From positions 992,001 to 1,056,000 of the forward strand of contig NZ_CP093312.1 in the NCBI RefSeq assembly GCF_023213175.1: a stretch of DNA of 64,000 bases. Direction: 5' to 3'. The notes under the pieces were generated by a model, which did not search any database, was not told the origin of the DNA, and saw only the letters and a list, made by a program, of their open reading frames with translations. Positions 10,296 to 19,629 of this stretch are shown piece after piece (position 1 is the stretch's first letter; every line of letters starts with the position of its first letter). This DNA is from Sulfurovum sp. XGS-02. GTDB lineage: Bacteria; Campylobacterota; Campylobacteria; Campylobacterales; Sulfurovaceae. The translations under genes and the position numbers were made by a program.

Positions 10296-11720
10296 ATCAA
10301 AAATATACTTATTTTAGCTAGTGGCAGTATTGCCAAAAATTTTATCGAATGGGTCAGTAAAAACAGGGTTGCTGAGAACCAATATTATGTCACATGCCAT
10401 AAAGAGCATACCATACCGGAGAAAATAGGCCAAAACATTACGATCATTGATGCTGACCCTACAAGTTTTTCTAAATTGAATCGTATTATGCATGAGACGA
10501 AGTTCTCAAATCTTTTTGTGGTAATGGAAGACCTAGAGGATGCCCGGTATGTACTAAAAAATATAGCCATGATCAAGCCCAAGATACGTATCACGCTTGT
10601 AAACCAATGGGATGACCATAAGATAGGGAAGGACCATGAGAACATCACCATCGTTCACAGTGATAAACTGATCGCAGCCCATCTTTATGATCAACTTCCC
10701 AATGTACCTTTGGTCGCACAGAATGTCGGGCTTGGCCAGGGAGAGATTATGGAAGTCCATGTACCTTTCGGAAGTTCATACGCTTATAGACATATAGGAT
10801 CGATCCTGCAACAAAAATGGAAGATCTCTGCTCTTTATAGAGATGAAAAGCTCATCCTTCCGGAAGACACCACTATGATTCGTCCAAACGATACCTTACT
10901 GATCCTGGGGCAACCGATCGTACTCAATGGTGTATATAAGACGATCAATAAAAGAATAGGTCTTTTCCCTGAACCATTTGGTAAAAACATCTACCTTATC
11001 CTAGATCTGAGACATGATAAGAAAGAGGCACTGCTTTGCCTTAAACAAAGTATATATCTTATAGAAAAACTGGAAGATAAAGCACTCTTTGTACGTATTT
11101 TATACCCCAATGATTTTGATTTGATCGAAGAACTCAAGACTTTGGAATCAGAACGTGTAACCATCTCTATATCGTATGAAAATGAAAATGCTACATTCCT
11201 CATCAAAAATGACATACATGAATTTGACATAGGGCTTGTGATGAACACTATCCCTGCATTTGAGGCAGATAACCTTAAAGAGACACTCTATGATCTAAAA
11301 AAGCTGGTCTTCCTTTTTGGTGACAAACTGCTGTATAACATCAAAAACTCTGTCGTATTAATGAGTGAAAATGAAAAAATGGAATCTATTTCATCTACAG
11401 CTTTCGATATATCGGAGACACTGGGGTTAGGACTCACATTGGGTGACTTTAACCCTGAAGGTGATTTTGAGAGTAAGAAGATGATCATAGATCATTATGA
11501 GACACTGGCACATCTCTTTAACATGGAGGTGAATATCGAACAGAAAGTCGCCAATCCGATACGTGAACTTTCAAACATGGAAGATATACTCCAGGTCGCA
11601 CCTTTTGAAAAAGATCTCAATACCAACAGTCTTAGAAAAATTATTTCCAACAGGATACAGGACTTTCTTCTTACGACCAACAAACATCCTAAACTGCTTG
11701 TTCCTTTTGCAATGTCATAA
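10296..11720 (+). CDS. COG3400-type TrkA-N/TrkA-C domain protein, apparent ATC start
   Basis: 474 aa if begun at the ATC codon at 10296. The reading frame is open from 10287. The Rossmann start (KNILILASGSIAKNF) needs this region, yet no ATG, GTG or TTG occurs in frame until TTG at 10476, which would cut off the whole nucleotide-binding strand. AAAGGA at 10285-10290 stands 5 nt before ATC. A TrkA-N-like domain (about 1-140) is followed by a TrkA-C-like domain (VGLGQGEIMEVHVPFGSSYAYRHIG to DTLLILGQ, about 145-215) and a C-terminal region unique to this group. Probably a regulator of ion transport; cytoplasmic. See findings for the start codon. Confidence 0.8.
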   Translation: MKNILILASGSIAKNFIEWVSKNRVAENQYYVTCHKEHTIPEKIGQNITIIDADPTSFSKLNRIMHETKFSNLFVVMEDLEDARYVLKNIAMIKPKIRITLVNQWDDHKIGKDHENITIVHSDKLIAAHLYDQLPNVPLVAQNVGLGQGEIMEVHVPFGSSYAYRHIGSILQQKWKISALYRDEKLILPEDTTMIRPNDTLLILGQPIVLNGVYKTINKRIGLFPEPFGKNIYLILDLRHDKKEALLCLKQSIYLIEKLEDKALFVRILYPNDFDLIEELKTLESERVTISISYENENATFLIKNDIHEFDIGLVMNTIPAFEADNLKETLYDLKKLVFLFGDKLLYNIKNSVVLMSENEKMESISSTAFDISETLGLGLTLGDFNPEGDFESKKMIIDHYETLAHLFNMEVNIEQKVANPIRELSNMEDILQVAPFEKDLNTNSLRKIISNRIQDFLLTTNKHPKLLVPFAMS

Positions 11721-11775
11721 TAGAGGCTCTATGGGGCATAAAAGCCTTTAAAACGATACTTAATCACAAATAAGA

Positions 11776-11781
11776 TAAAAT
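11776..11781 (+). promoter_or_regulatory. possible -10 box before aroB
   Basis: TAAAAT preceded by AGA, 34 bp before the aroB ATG. T-rich sequence lies upstream, but there is no clear -35 box, as is usual for sigma70 promoters in this phylum. Confidence 0.35.
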
Positions 11782-11814
11782 AGAGCCAATAATAACGCGC
11801 AAGGTTTTACTAAT

Positions 11815-12867
11815 ATGATCGTCCCTATCGAATTAGCTCATACTCAAAACATCACTTATGACATTACTATTGATGCATTACCCCAACTTACTTTTGACAC
11901 CAATGTTGTGGTAGTAACGAACCCGACAGTTGCAGGGTACCATCTTGAAACACTTCTTTCTCACATTCATGCCACAAAGCTCAATGTGGTTACGATCCCT
12001 GATGGGGAGGGGTATAAGACCCTGGAAACCGTTGAAAATATACTGAATGAGTGTTTTGAACATAAGCTCGATAGAAAATCCCTGCTGATCGCCTTTGGCG
12101 GTGGTGTGATAGGGGACATGACAGGGTTTACTGCAAGCATTTATCAAAGAGGGATAGACTTTATACAGATACCTACCACACTGCTAAGTCAAGTGGATGC
12201 CAGTGTAGGAGGTAAAACAGGGGTCAATAACAAATATGGGAAAAATCTCATTGGTGCGTTTTATCAACCTAAAGCTGTCTATATAGACCCTGCATTTTTA
12301 CAAACACTGCCCCCGAGAGAGTTTGCCGCAGGTATCGCTGAGATAGTCAAAATGGCTGTCATGTTCGATAAATCCTATTTTGAATTTTTGCAAAAGTCGG
12401 ATTTCAGTAACACTGAAACACTCAAAGAGGTGATCAAAAAGAGTGTAGAACTAAAAGCATGGGTGGTCAATCAAGATGAAAAAGAGGCAGGCATACGAGC
12501 GGTGCTTAACTACGGACACACGTTTGGACATGTCGTTGAAAATGAAACAAACTATACTACCTACCTCCATGGCGAAGCAGTCGCTATAGGTATGGTCATG
12601 GCCAACGCTTTGGCAGTGGAGCTAGGTCTGTTTACCCAAGAGGAGGCCGAAGCGGTCAAAACACTTCTAGAAAAGGCTTCTTTACCTACTGAGTATGTGA
12701 TCAAAGATGTAGATGACTTTTATGAGCATTTCTTTTTAGACAAAAAAAGTGCGAAGGGGAGTATCAAATTCATCTTTCCCAATGGAATGGGTAACTATAA
12801 AATGGCATCCGATATTGATGAAAGTGTCGTGAAAAAAGTGCTTCGCAGCTTTGGAGAAAATAAATGA
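11815..12867 (+). CDS. aroB: 3-dehydroquinate synthase
   Basis: 350 aa. Second step of the shikimate pathway, converting DAHP to 3-dehydroquinate with NAD and a divalent metal. The NAD motif AFGGGVIGDMTGF (about 89-101), QIPTTLLSQVDASVGGKTGVN and the metal ligands in EIVKMAV, NYGHTFGHVVE and LHGEAVAIGM are all present. The stop overlaps the ATG of the next gene by 4 bp, so it is coupled to the mechanosensitive channel gene. Same neighbours as in Helicobacter. Confidence 0.96.
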   Translation: MIVPIELAHTQNITYDITIDALPQLTFDTNVVVVTNPTVAGYHLETLLSHIHATKLNVVTIPDGEGYKTLETVENILNECFEHKLDRKSLLIAFGGGVIGDMTGFTASIYQRGIDFIQIPTTLLSQVDASVGGKTGVNNKYGKNLIGAFYQPKAVYIDPAFLQTLPPREFAAGIAEIVKMAVMFDKSYFEFLQKSDFSNTETLKEVIKKSVELKAWVVNQDEKEAGIRAVLNYGHTFGHVVENETNYTTYLHGEAVAIGMVMANALAVELGLFTQEEAEAVKTLLEKASLPTEYVIKDVDDFYEHFFLDKKSAKGSIKFIFPNGMGNYKMASDIDESVVKKVLRSFGENK

Positions 12868-14531
12868 GTTTTAAAAACATTCTTATAGCTTTTTCTCTTT
12901 TTTCTTTTGTTCCTGCATTTGCTGAACCTGCTTTAGAGCAGAATAGTACTGCTGAGACGATCATAGAGGCTAATAAAACAGAAAAACTTCCTTTGGATAT
13001 GCAGAGGATAAATCAGCTGCTTGTGCAAAAAGAGACGCTCGAAAAAGAACTGAGTGAAAATAATATCTGGTCAAAGATCTATAGCAACTACCATACCTAC
13101 AAAGAATTGGAAAAACAACAGATCATACTGGATGAAACGATCGATCGCTTGGAAAAAATAAAACGTAAAACCCAAGCTCAAAAAGAGGAATATCAAACTG
13201 CTCAAGATACTAAGATAACACTTCTTGGCAAACTTCAACTTCTAAGAGAGTATGAAAAAGACCCATTTAAAAAGTTCCTTACGCCACCTGAGATTGCTGC
13301 TGTACCTAAAGTAGATAGTCCTTTTGCTCTTATCTCGGCAGTTTCTTACAGAGAAAAGCTCCAATCAGACATGGAAGAGTACAACAACCGATATGAATCT
13401 CTTTATCACATCGTTGAAAAGTTTAAACAAAAACAGCTCCTTCTTAAAAAACTTTTAAAGTTGGACCCGCTGAACATAGTGTTCATCAATGAACAGCAAG
13501 ACACGATAGATCAAATCAAAACATTTATTCCTGTACTGGAAATATTTAAAACCACCAAGAATGTCTATAGTAAAAAAATTGATGAGATCGAGCTCAAGCT
13601 CAAAAATGATATTCAAAGAGAGATACAAAGAACGATGATGATCGGAGGGATCATCCTTTTCTTTATTTTCCTTTTGTTCTTTATTAAACACTTCGTTAAA
13701 AAGTATATGTCAGAAGATGAACGCTTTTATGCGATAAATAAAGCACTCAATATCTCTTTTGTCAGTATTTTGATCTTAACCTTACTTCTTGCCTATATAG
13801 AAAACGTAAGTTATCTGGTCACGATCCTTGGTTTTGCCTCAGCAGGTATTGCTATTGCGATGAAAGACTGGTTCATGTCTCTTATGGGGTGGGCGACCAT
13901 CGTATTGGGAGGGGCTATTCATGTAGGTGACAGGGTCCGTTTTGTACGTGAAGGTGTGGAGTATGTAGGGGATATCGTCGATATCTCCATGCTTCGTATG
14001 ACCATGCATGAAGATGTTAACCTCACATCGTATATGACCAACCGAAGAGCAGGGCGAATGATCTTCATTCCAAACAACTTCATATTTACTGATATGATTG
14101 CGAATTATTCTCACTCCGGACTCAAAACGGTATGGGATGGGATAGACTTTGTCATTACTTTTGATTCTGATGCCAATAAGGCTACGCATATTGCCAAAGA
14201 GATCACCAAGAAATACTCTAAAGGGTATACAGAGATCACAAGAAAGCAGCTCAACAAGCTTAGAAGCAAGTATGGTATGAGAAACACCAATGTTGAACCT
14301 AGGATCTTTGTGCATATCGAACCTTATGGTTTAAAGATATCGGCATGGTATCTCACGAACTCCTATGCGACCATGACACTTAGAAGTACTATTTCCGTGG
14401 AGATCATCGCACGTATTCAAGAAGAAGAGAAGATCCAACTGGCATTCCCTACACAATCTATCTATGTGGATAAAAATGTACCTAGACCTGAAATAGGGTT
14501 AGATACTATCAATCCTCCTCAAGGACTTTAA
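12864..14531 (+). CDS. MscS-family mechanosensitive ion channel with periplasmic coiled coil
   Basis: 555 aa. Signal peptide 1-21 (FSLFSFVPAFA), then a long periplasmic helical region (about 45-250) rich in coiled coil (KETLEKELSENN, LEKQQIILDETIDRLEKIKRK). Membrane segments lie near 258-276 and 298-315, followed by the pore helix (ILGFASAGIAIAMKDWFMSLMGWATIVLGG, about 320-350) and the MscS beta domain (GDRVRFVREGVEYVGDIVDISMLRMTMHE). This layout fits the larger MscK/YnaI-like members. It would release solutes on hypo-osmotic shock. GGAG precedes the ATG; start and stop overlap both neighbours. Confidence 0.9.
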   Translation: MSFKNILIAFSLFSFVPAFAEPALEQNSTAETIIEANKTEKLPLDMQRINQLLVQKETLEKELSENNIWSKIYSNYHTYKELEKQQIILDETIDRLEKIKRKTQAQKEEYQTAQDTKITLLGKLQLLREYEKDPFKKFLTPPEIAAVPKVDSPFALISAVSYREKLQSDMEEYNNRYESLYHIVEKFKQKQLLLKKLLKLDPLNIVFINEQQDTIDQIKTFIPVLEIFKTTKNVYSKKIDEIELKLKNDIQREIQRTMMIGGIILFFIFLLFFIKHFVKKYMSEDERFYAINKALNISFVSILILTLLLAYIENVSYLVTILGFASAGIAIAMKDWFMSLMGWATIVLGGAIHVGDRVRFVREGVEYVGDIVDISMLRMTMHEDVNLTSYMTNRRAGRMIFIPNNFIFTDMIANYSHSGLKTVWDGIDFVITFDSDANKATHIAKEITKKYSKGYTEITRKQLNKLRSKYGMRNTNVEPRIFVHIEPYGLKISAWYLTNSYATMTLRSTISVEIIARIQEEEKIQLAFPTQSIYVDKNVPRPEIGLDTINPPQGL

Positions 14532-15781
14532 TGATGCAAAAAGTCTATTTTAAAACCTTCGGATGTCGTACGAACCAGTTTGATACACAGGTCATGATGT
14601 CAAAACTGAAAGATTACGAACTGACAGACGATGAACTGAGCTCTGATATCATCGTTGTGAACTCCTGTACCGTGACCAACGGTGCAGACTCTTCTGTACG
14701 TAACTATATCTCATCGATGCAACGTAAAAACCCAGATGCAAAGGTCATACTGGCAGGCTGTGGATCACACTCCAAAGGTGAATCATTGTTTGAAGACAAA
14801 AAAGTATTCGGTGTTATCGGTCACTCAGAGAAAGAGAATATCAATGCTGTACTTAAAAATGAAAAACCGTTTTATCAGATCGGTGATCTTGAGCATATCG
14901 ATTCGACCATTGTTGAAGAATTTGTGGGTAAGAGCCGTGCTTTTATCAAGATCCAGGAGGGGTGTGACTTTAGATGTTCCTACTGTATCATTCCTGCCGT
15001 ACGCGGTGATGCACGTTCACATAAAGAAGAGACTATTTTAGAGCAGATCAACAAACTTGCAGCCAATGGGTTTGGAGAATTCATCCTTACAGGAACCAAT
15101 GTAGGAAGTTACGGTCAGGACCACAACACATCTATGGCCAAACTGCTTAAAAAGATGAGTATGATCCGCGGTGTTCGACGTATACGCATCGGAAGTATGG
15201 AGCCTATACAGATTACTGATGAATTCCTGGAACTGCTTAATGAACCCTGGATGGCAAAACATATGCACATTGCCCTGCAGCACACCAGCGATAAAATGCT
15301 CAAACTGATGAACAGAAGAAATGAGTTTAAGAGCGACCTGGCACTTTTCAGAAAAATTGCAGACCAGGGGTATGCTTTAGGAACAGACTTCATTGTGGGA
15401 CATCCCGGTGAAGATGAACAAGAGTGGGCTGAGGCGATCTCCAGAGTGAAAGAGTTACCTTTGACCCATGTGCACGCTTTCTCCTACTCTAAGCGGGACA
15501 ATACCCCTTCTGCAACTATGAAACCCGAAGTCAAAGGTAACATTGCCAAAGAGCGTCATCGTGAACTTACAAATATTATCAAAGCTAAGAACTTTACTTT
15601 CAGACGGGAACATACACAAAACCTTGAAGTATTGCTTGAGAGTGGTAAAGATGGTGTCTATCAGGGATTTGACCAATATTTCAATAAAGTATCTGTAACA
15701 AGTGATGAAGACCTCAGTGCAAACTGGGTCCTGCTAAATGATGTGGAGGTAGGCAATGAAGGCAATAAAGCCAAAGTTTAA
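14531..15781 (+). CDS. mtaB: tRNA threonylcarbamoyladenosine methylthiotransferase MtaB
   Basis: 416 aa radical-SAM enzyme that makes ms2t6A37 in tRNA. N-terminal MTTase domain with cluster Cys in FGCRTNQFD, VNSCTVTN and AGCGSH. The radical-SAM CxxxCxxC is in GCDFRCSYCIIP (about 140-151), and the GTNVGSYG and IALQHTSD blocks are typical of the MiaB/MtaB group. The C-terminal TRAM-like part (LEVLLESGKDGVYQGFDQYF) is short. The ATG shares its A with the stop of the upstream gene. The last 26 bp overlap the next gene. Confidence 0.93.
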   Translation: MMQKVYFKTFGCRTNQFDTQVMMSKLKDYELTDDELSSDIIVVNSCTVTNGADSSVRNYISSMQRKNPDAKVILAGCGSHSKGESLFEDKKVFGVIGHSEKENINAVLKNEKPFYQIGDLEHIDSTIVEEFVGKSRAFIKIQEGCDFRCSYCIIPAVRGDARSHKEETILEQINKLAANGFGEFILTGTNVGSYGQDHNTSMAKLLKKMSMIRGVRRIRIGSMEPIQITDEFLELLNEPWMAKHMHIALQHTSDKMLKLMNRRNEFKSDLALFRKIADQGYALGTDFIVGHPGEDEQEWAEAISRVKELPLTHVHAFSYSKRDNTPSATMKPEVKGNIAKERHRELTNIIKAKNFTFRREHTQNLEVLLESGKDGVYQGFDQYFNKVSVTSDEDLSANWVLLNDVEVGNEGNKAKV

Positions 15782-17432
15782 TGCATCATCATTGAATCCT
15801 TCGAATATCAAAATTATTGTGGGATTATTTGCACTCTTGATCCTACTGCTTTCATTTGCCATCCTTAGAGATACAGATACACTCATTACCCATGATCAGG
15901 CTAATGCGCTCTACACTGAAAACAAGATTCAAAAAGTCATTATAGATGGCGATTTTATACGTTTCAAGACAGCCACAGGAAACTATAAGATCTACAAAGA
16001 TGCCGTCAATAAAACAGCTTTTTTTACCAAATACCCTGTTGAAGTACGTCAAGACAACAGTGATATCTATGATCTTCTTTCTTTTCTTATCATCATTGCA
16101 GCATTTGGTTTTTTATATAGATTGATGAGACAGAACAGACTGCAACAGCTCAAACATATAAGGGCAGCTTCCAAAACCGATGATACACCTGTAAATGATC
16201 CTGTACAGGCACTCACCTCAAATGTTACTTTTGCAGATGTCGCAGGGATCAAAGATGTGAAAGAGGAGCTTGAAGAGATCATCGATTTTCTCAAAGCTCC
16301 ACAAAAATATCGTGACCTCGACATTCGTTTACCCAAAGGTGTGCTCCTGGTAGGTCCTCCCGGTGTAGGGAAAACGCTTATTTCAAAAGCCGTTGCAGGT
16401 GAAGCGAATGTCCCTTTCTTTTATCAAAGTGGTGCTTCTTTTGTACATATCTATGTAGGAATGGGTGCAAAAAGAGTCTCTGAGCTCTTTAAAAAAGCAA
16501 AACAGATGGCACCGAGTATTGTTTTTATTGACGAGATCGATGCTGTAGGAAAAAGCCGCGGCGAATTCAGAAATGATGAGAGAGAGGCCACCCTCAATCA
16601 GCTTCTCACGGAAATGGATGGATTTGAAGAAAGTTCCGGTGTAATCGTCATTGGTGCTACCAATAAAATAGAGATGCTCGATGAGGCACTGCTGAGGGCA
16701 GGGCGTTTTGATAGACGTATACATATATCACTGCCTGATCTGGAAGACAGGGCCAAAACACTTGAGCTCTATCTTGTACACAAACCAAACAACGTGGACA
16801 TCAACCTTATTGCACGTATGACCGTCGGTTTTAACTCTGCTGCATTGGATACACTGACTAATGAAGCTGCTATCTTTGCGATGAGAGAAGGACGCAGTGT
16901 TGTCGAAACTTCAGATTTTGAAGCCGTCAAAGAGAAAGTCTTACTGGGAAAACGGAAAATACTCTCTTTTACTGAAGAGGAGAGAGAAATTCAAGCCGTT
17001 TATCAAGCAGCTAAAGCAGTTACCGCTACCTGGCTGGATGTTGAATATGAGAAAATAGGTATCGTGAACACAAGGCTTGTAAACCAGGAGCATGAGATAC
17101 TCTCCAAAAGCCAGCTTCTTGCACGTATCAAAGTCTATCTCGCAGGCAGTATCGCCACAAAGATACACTATAATGAACAATTCACCAATGCAAGTGCTGA
17201 TATTGCTCAGGCAAAAGAGATCGTTAGAAAAGTGGTCTACGAGTATGTCATGAGTGACAACTTCATCGTAACCACGCAACAAGAAGAGGAACTTTTACGT
17301 GAATCTGTTTCGGAGATCACAAAACTTTTAAACACGCTGGATCAAGCGCTGAGTGAGGTCACTGCTTTCCTCTTGGCACACGAAAATATCACGCCTGAAG
17401 AGTGCCGAGTGATCTTACGTAAGATCTTTTAG
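15756..17432 (+). CDS. FtsH-like membrane AAA ATPase lacking the zinc protease motif
   Basis: 558 aa. Two membrane segments (about 19-38 and 107-122) flank a small periplasmic domain, then a complete AAA module: FADVAGIKDVKEEL, Walker A GPPGVGKT, Walker B IVFIDEIDAVGKSRG, and the SRH with Arg fingers (LLRAGRFDRRIHI). The FtsH peptidase region follows but the HEAGH motif is replaced: where family members have AYHEAGHA this protein reads AVYQAAKA, so both His and the Glu are lost. It should be an unfoldase or scaffold without proteolysis. GGAGG before the ATG lies inside mtaB (26-bp overlap). Confidence 0.9.
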   Translation: MKAIKPKFNASSLNPSNIKIIVGLFALLILLLSFAILRDTDTLITHDQANALYTENKIQKVIIDGDFIRFKTATGNYKIYKDAVNKTAFFTKYPVEVRQDNSDIYDLLSFLIIIAAFGFLYRLMRQNRLQQLKHIRAASKTDDTPVNDPVQALTSNVTFADVAGIKDVKEELEEIIDFLKAPQKYRDLDIRLPKGVLLVGPPGVGKTLISKAVAGEANVPFFYQSGASFVHIYVGMGAKRVSELFKKAKQMAPSIVFIDEIDAVGKSRGEFRNDEREATLNQLLTEMDGFEESSGVIVIGATNKIEMLDEALLRAGRFDRRIHISLPDLEDRAKTLELYLVHKPNNVDINLIARMTVGFNSAALDTLTNEAAIFAMREGRSVVETSDFEAVKEKVLLGKRKILSFTEEEREIQAVYQAAKAVTATWLDVEYEKIGIVNTRLVNQEHEILSKSQLLARIKVYLAGSIATKIHYNEQFTNASADIAQAKEIVRKVVYEYVMSDNFIVTTQQEEELLRESVSEITKLLNTLDQALSEVTAFLLAHENITPEECRVILRKIF

Positions 17433-17448
17433 ACAAGAGAGGATTCTC

Positions 17449-17970
17449 ATGAAATACTTTAATGGATTTTCGCTTCAAAATGAAAAAGAACTTTTTACTC
17501 CCTATCTGATACAGAGTGAGTATTGTGTTGCAGGTTTTTCCTACGGAGCGCAACAGGCATTTGAGTATGTATATCATACTAAAGAGCGTATAGACAGACT
17601 TATACTACTCTCTCCGGCCTTTTTCCAAACAGAAAAACCAAGCTTTATCCGTACCCAGTTGCGTTACTTTGAAGCAGGACAAGAGGCATATGTCAAACAG
17701 TTCCTCTCCAATGCGGCTTATCCCTCAAGCTTGAATCTTTCAGAGTATTTGAACGTGGGGACCAAAGAGGAGCTTGAATCACTTCTTAGTTACACTTGGG
17801 AGAAAAATAAGATACAAGAACTACTTGATAGGGGTACTACGATCGAAGTTTTCTTGGGAGAGAATGACAAGATCATAGATGCACAAAAAGTGTTTGAGTT
17901 CTTCAAACCATTGACCACCACATATTTCATGAAGCGCGTGGGTCATATATTAAAAAATCAAACCTTATAA
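17449..17970 (+). CDS. bioV: pimeloyl-ACP methyl ester esterase, BioV type
   Basis: 173 aa, a short alpha/beta hydrolase. Hydrolyses pimeloyl-ACP methyl ester, freeing pimeloyl-ACP for biotin synthesis; BioV replaces BioH in Helicobacter-type organisms. The nucleophile elbow is GFSYGAQQ (about 26-33); the acid is likely the Asp of LGENDKIIDA (about 141-150) and the base the His of VGHILK near the C-terminus. The short, lid-less length fits BioV. AGAGGA precedes the ATG. It follows the ftsH-like gene by 16 bp and is probably the last gene of that operon. Confidence 0.8.
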   Translation: MKYFNGFSLQNEKELFTPYLIQSEYCVAGFSYGAQQAFEYVYHTKERIDRLILLSPAFFQTEKPSFIRTQLRYFEAGQEAYVKQFLSNAAYPSSLNLSEYLNVGTKEELESLLSYTWEKNKIQELLDRGTTIEVFLGENDKIIDAQKVFEFFKPLTTTYFMKRVGHILKNQTL

Positions 17971-18279
17971 ATCCAAAGGTGTTATTCATCTTAGTAACCT
18001 TGTAAAAGTAGTTTCTACACTTTTATAGCACTTTGCAGATGATGTGCTGCATGACCAGTTCTACATCCAACCGATAAAGCCTAAATAATTATTTTCTATT
18101 TGTATTGTTTTTACACAAAATACCCTAAAAAAATCTCAAATGGTCATACTTTTTACAATAGAGAGCCTTTTCCTGTATACTGTAAATATGAAATAAAAAT
18201 TAATATATTAAAATAGAATTTTCTAATAAATAGTCAGATAATAAAGCACGATTTTTAAATATGGAGGGGAAACATAACA
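17971..18279. other. AT-rich spacer with weak hairpin and promoter
   Basis: No gene seen in this 309-bp stretch. Near 18001 a small imperfect hairpin (AAAAGT ... ACTTTT) may end the bioV transcript. An extended -10 (TGTATACT, box at 18176-18181) may serve the glycosyltransferase, giving a leader of roughly 95 nt. Confidence 0.4.
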
Positions 18280-19629
18280 ATGGCTGATGCAATACAGCGC
18301 CTCATTTTTCAACTCGGCACAAATAATTGGCAATCAAGTCAGGAGTTTGCTCCAGGTAGCGGTATTCTGCATGAACAGCATCATGACACCTACAACACTA
18401 TGCCTGGTGTTGCATGCTACAGTGTCTTTCCATCTCGTGTACAGCAGCTTGATAGAGACGATGTTCGTGTCTTCGAACTTGAGCATGATATTCCCATCTG
18501 TGAATCCGTATCGCCCGTCTCATCCTACCGTTGGCACAGCATGAGCGAGGAAGAATTTGAAGCATACAGAACTAGGCTACGCGACTTCGTTACCACGTAC
18601 ATTGACGAAGTAGAGGAGATACATGGAAAGCCCTTCGATCTGTTTATCGCTCATCACTCATTCCTCAATCCGATGGTCATGGGTGATGTCAATCGCGCCC
18701 GTATTGCACAAGGTCGATCCGTTGTACCTTTGGTAACCTTTGTACATGGTACAGCATTGCTTATGTTTGATAATGAGATTGCAGGTGATGACCCCGAATA
18801 TCCACAGCGATTTTATCCGCGCTGGATCAAAGAGGGTGTGTTCGATGCCGTCAATGGTGTCTTTGTGATTTCAAATTCCCAAAAAGAACGCTTTTTGTCG
18901 ATATTTAAAGATTTTGACCCACAGAAAGTCTTTGTTACACCTAACGGCATAAACCCTGGTATTTTTAGAGTAGACGATACGCTTGAACGCAATGAAGTCC
19001 TTGCACGTTTCACTACCAAACCATACGAGGGAAGTATTGAGAAATCTGCTAAAATCCCGACTGGTTTTGACAGGGTAGTGCTTTTTGTAGGCAAATTTGC
19101 CGATATCAAGCGTATTGATTGCTTGCTTCATGCGGCAGTTGACTATGAGAAGATACCTGAGCTTCGGGTGGCTACGCTCATAGCCGGTTCTGGTCCGATT
19201 GAGGAGCAGAAGCGATATCAGGATATGGCACTCAAACTTGGTCTTACCAATGTATTTTTTATAGGTCCTCAACCTCAAACGGTACTTGCAGACCTCTATA
19301 ACATTGCTGACATCGGAGTTTTTCCTACAAAATTCGAGGCCTTTGGGCTTGTCTTGTTAGAGTGTCTAGCTTGTGGAACCCCGGCTATCGGCACTGCTGC
19401 CGGCGGACCTTTGGAATTCATAGATCAGACAGTAGGGGAATTAGTTCCGGACTTTGAAAACAAAGAAGAGTTCCAAGAAGCATTAGGGAAAACTATTGTT
19501 CGTGCGCTTGTTGAGAACTGGAAACAGGATAAGACAGAGGCAGCCGTAGCGGTAGCTTCACAATACACGCTCATTAAGCAATGCGAACAGATTCTAAAAG
19601 GTGTAGACATGTTATCTCATCGTTTTTAA
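18280..19629 (+). CDS. family 4 (GT-B) glycosyltransferase
   Basis: 449 aa. Retaining nucleotide-sugar glycosyltransferase with two Rossmann domains. The N-terminal acceptor domain has LVTFVHGTALLMF and VISNSQKERF (about 155-210). The C-terminal donor domain has VVLFVGKFADIKRIDCLL (about 268), LIAGSGP, and the E-x7-E motif FPTKFEAFGLVLLECLACGTPAIGTAAGGPLEF (about 352-384). No membrane segment. AGGGGA lies before the ATG. It stands alone; the sugar and acceptor are not predictable. Its 3' end overlaps the convergent patatin gene by 18 bp. Confidence 0.88.
   Translation: MADAIQRLIFQLGTNNWQSSQEFAPGSGILHEQHHDTYNTMPGVACYSVFPSRVQQLDRDDVRVFELEHDIPICESVSPVSSYRWHSMSEEEFEAYRTRLRDFVTTYIDEVEEIHGKPFDLFIAHHSFLNPMVMGDVNRARIAQGRSVVPLVTFVHGTALLMFDNEIAGDDPEYPQRFYPRWIKEGVFDAVNGVFVISNSQKERFLSIFKDFDPQKVFVTPNGINPGIFRVDDTLERNEVLARFTTKPYEGSIEKSAKIPTGFDRVVLFVGKFADIKRIDCLLHAAVDYEKIPELRVATLIAGSGPIEEQKRYQDMALKLGLTNVFFIGPQPQTVLADLYNIADIGVFPTKFEAFGLVLLECLACGTPAIGTAAGGPLEFIDQTVGELVPDFENKEEFQEALGKTIVRALVENWKQDKTEAAVAVASQYTLIKQCEQILKGVDMLSHRF

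Noticed and set aside
10476-11720. TTG at 10476 as start of the COG3400-like gene
   Set aside because: It would delete about 60 conserved residues including the Rossmann nucleotide-binding strand, and has no Shine-Dalgarno.
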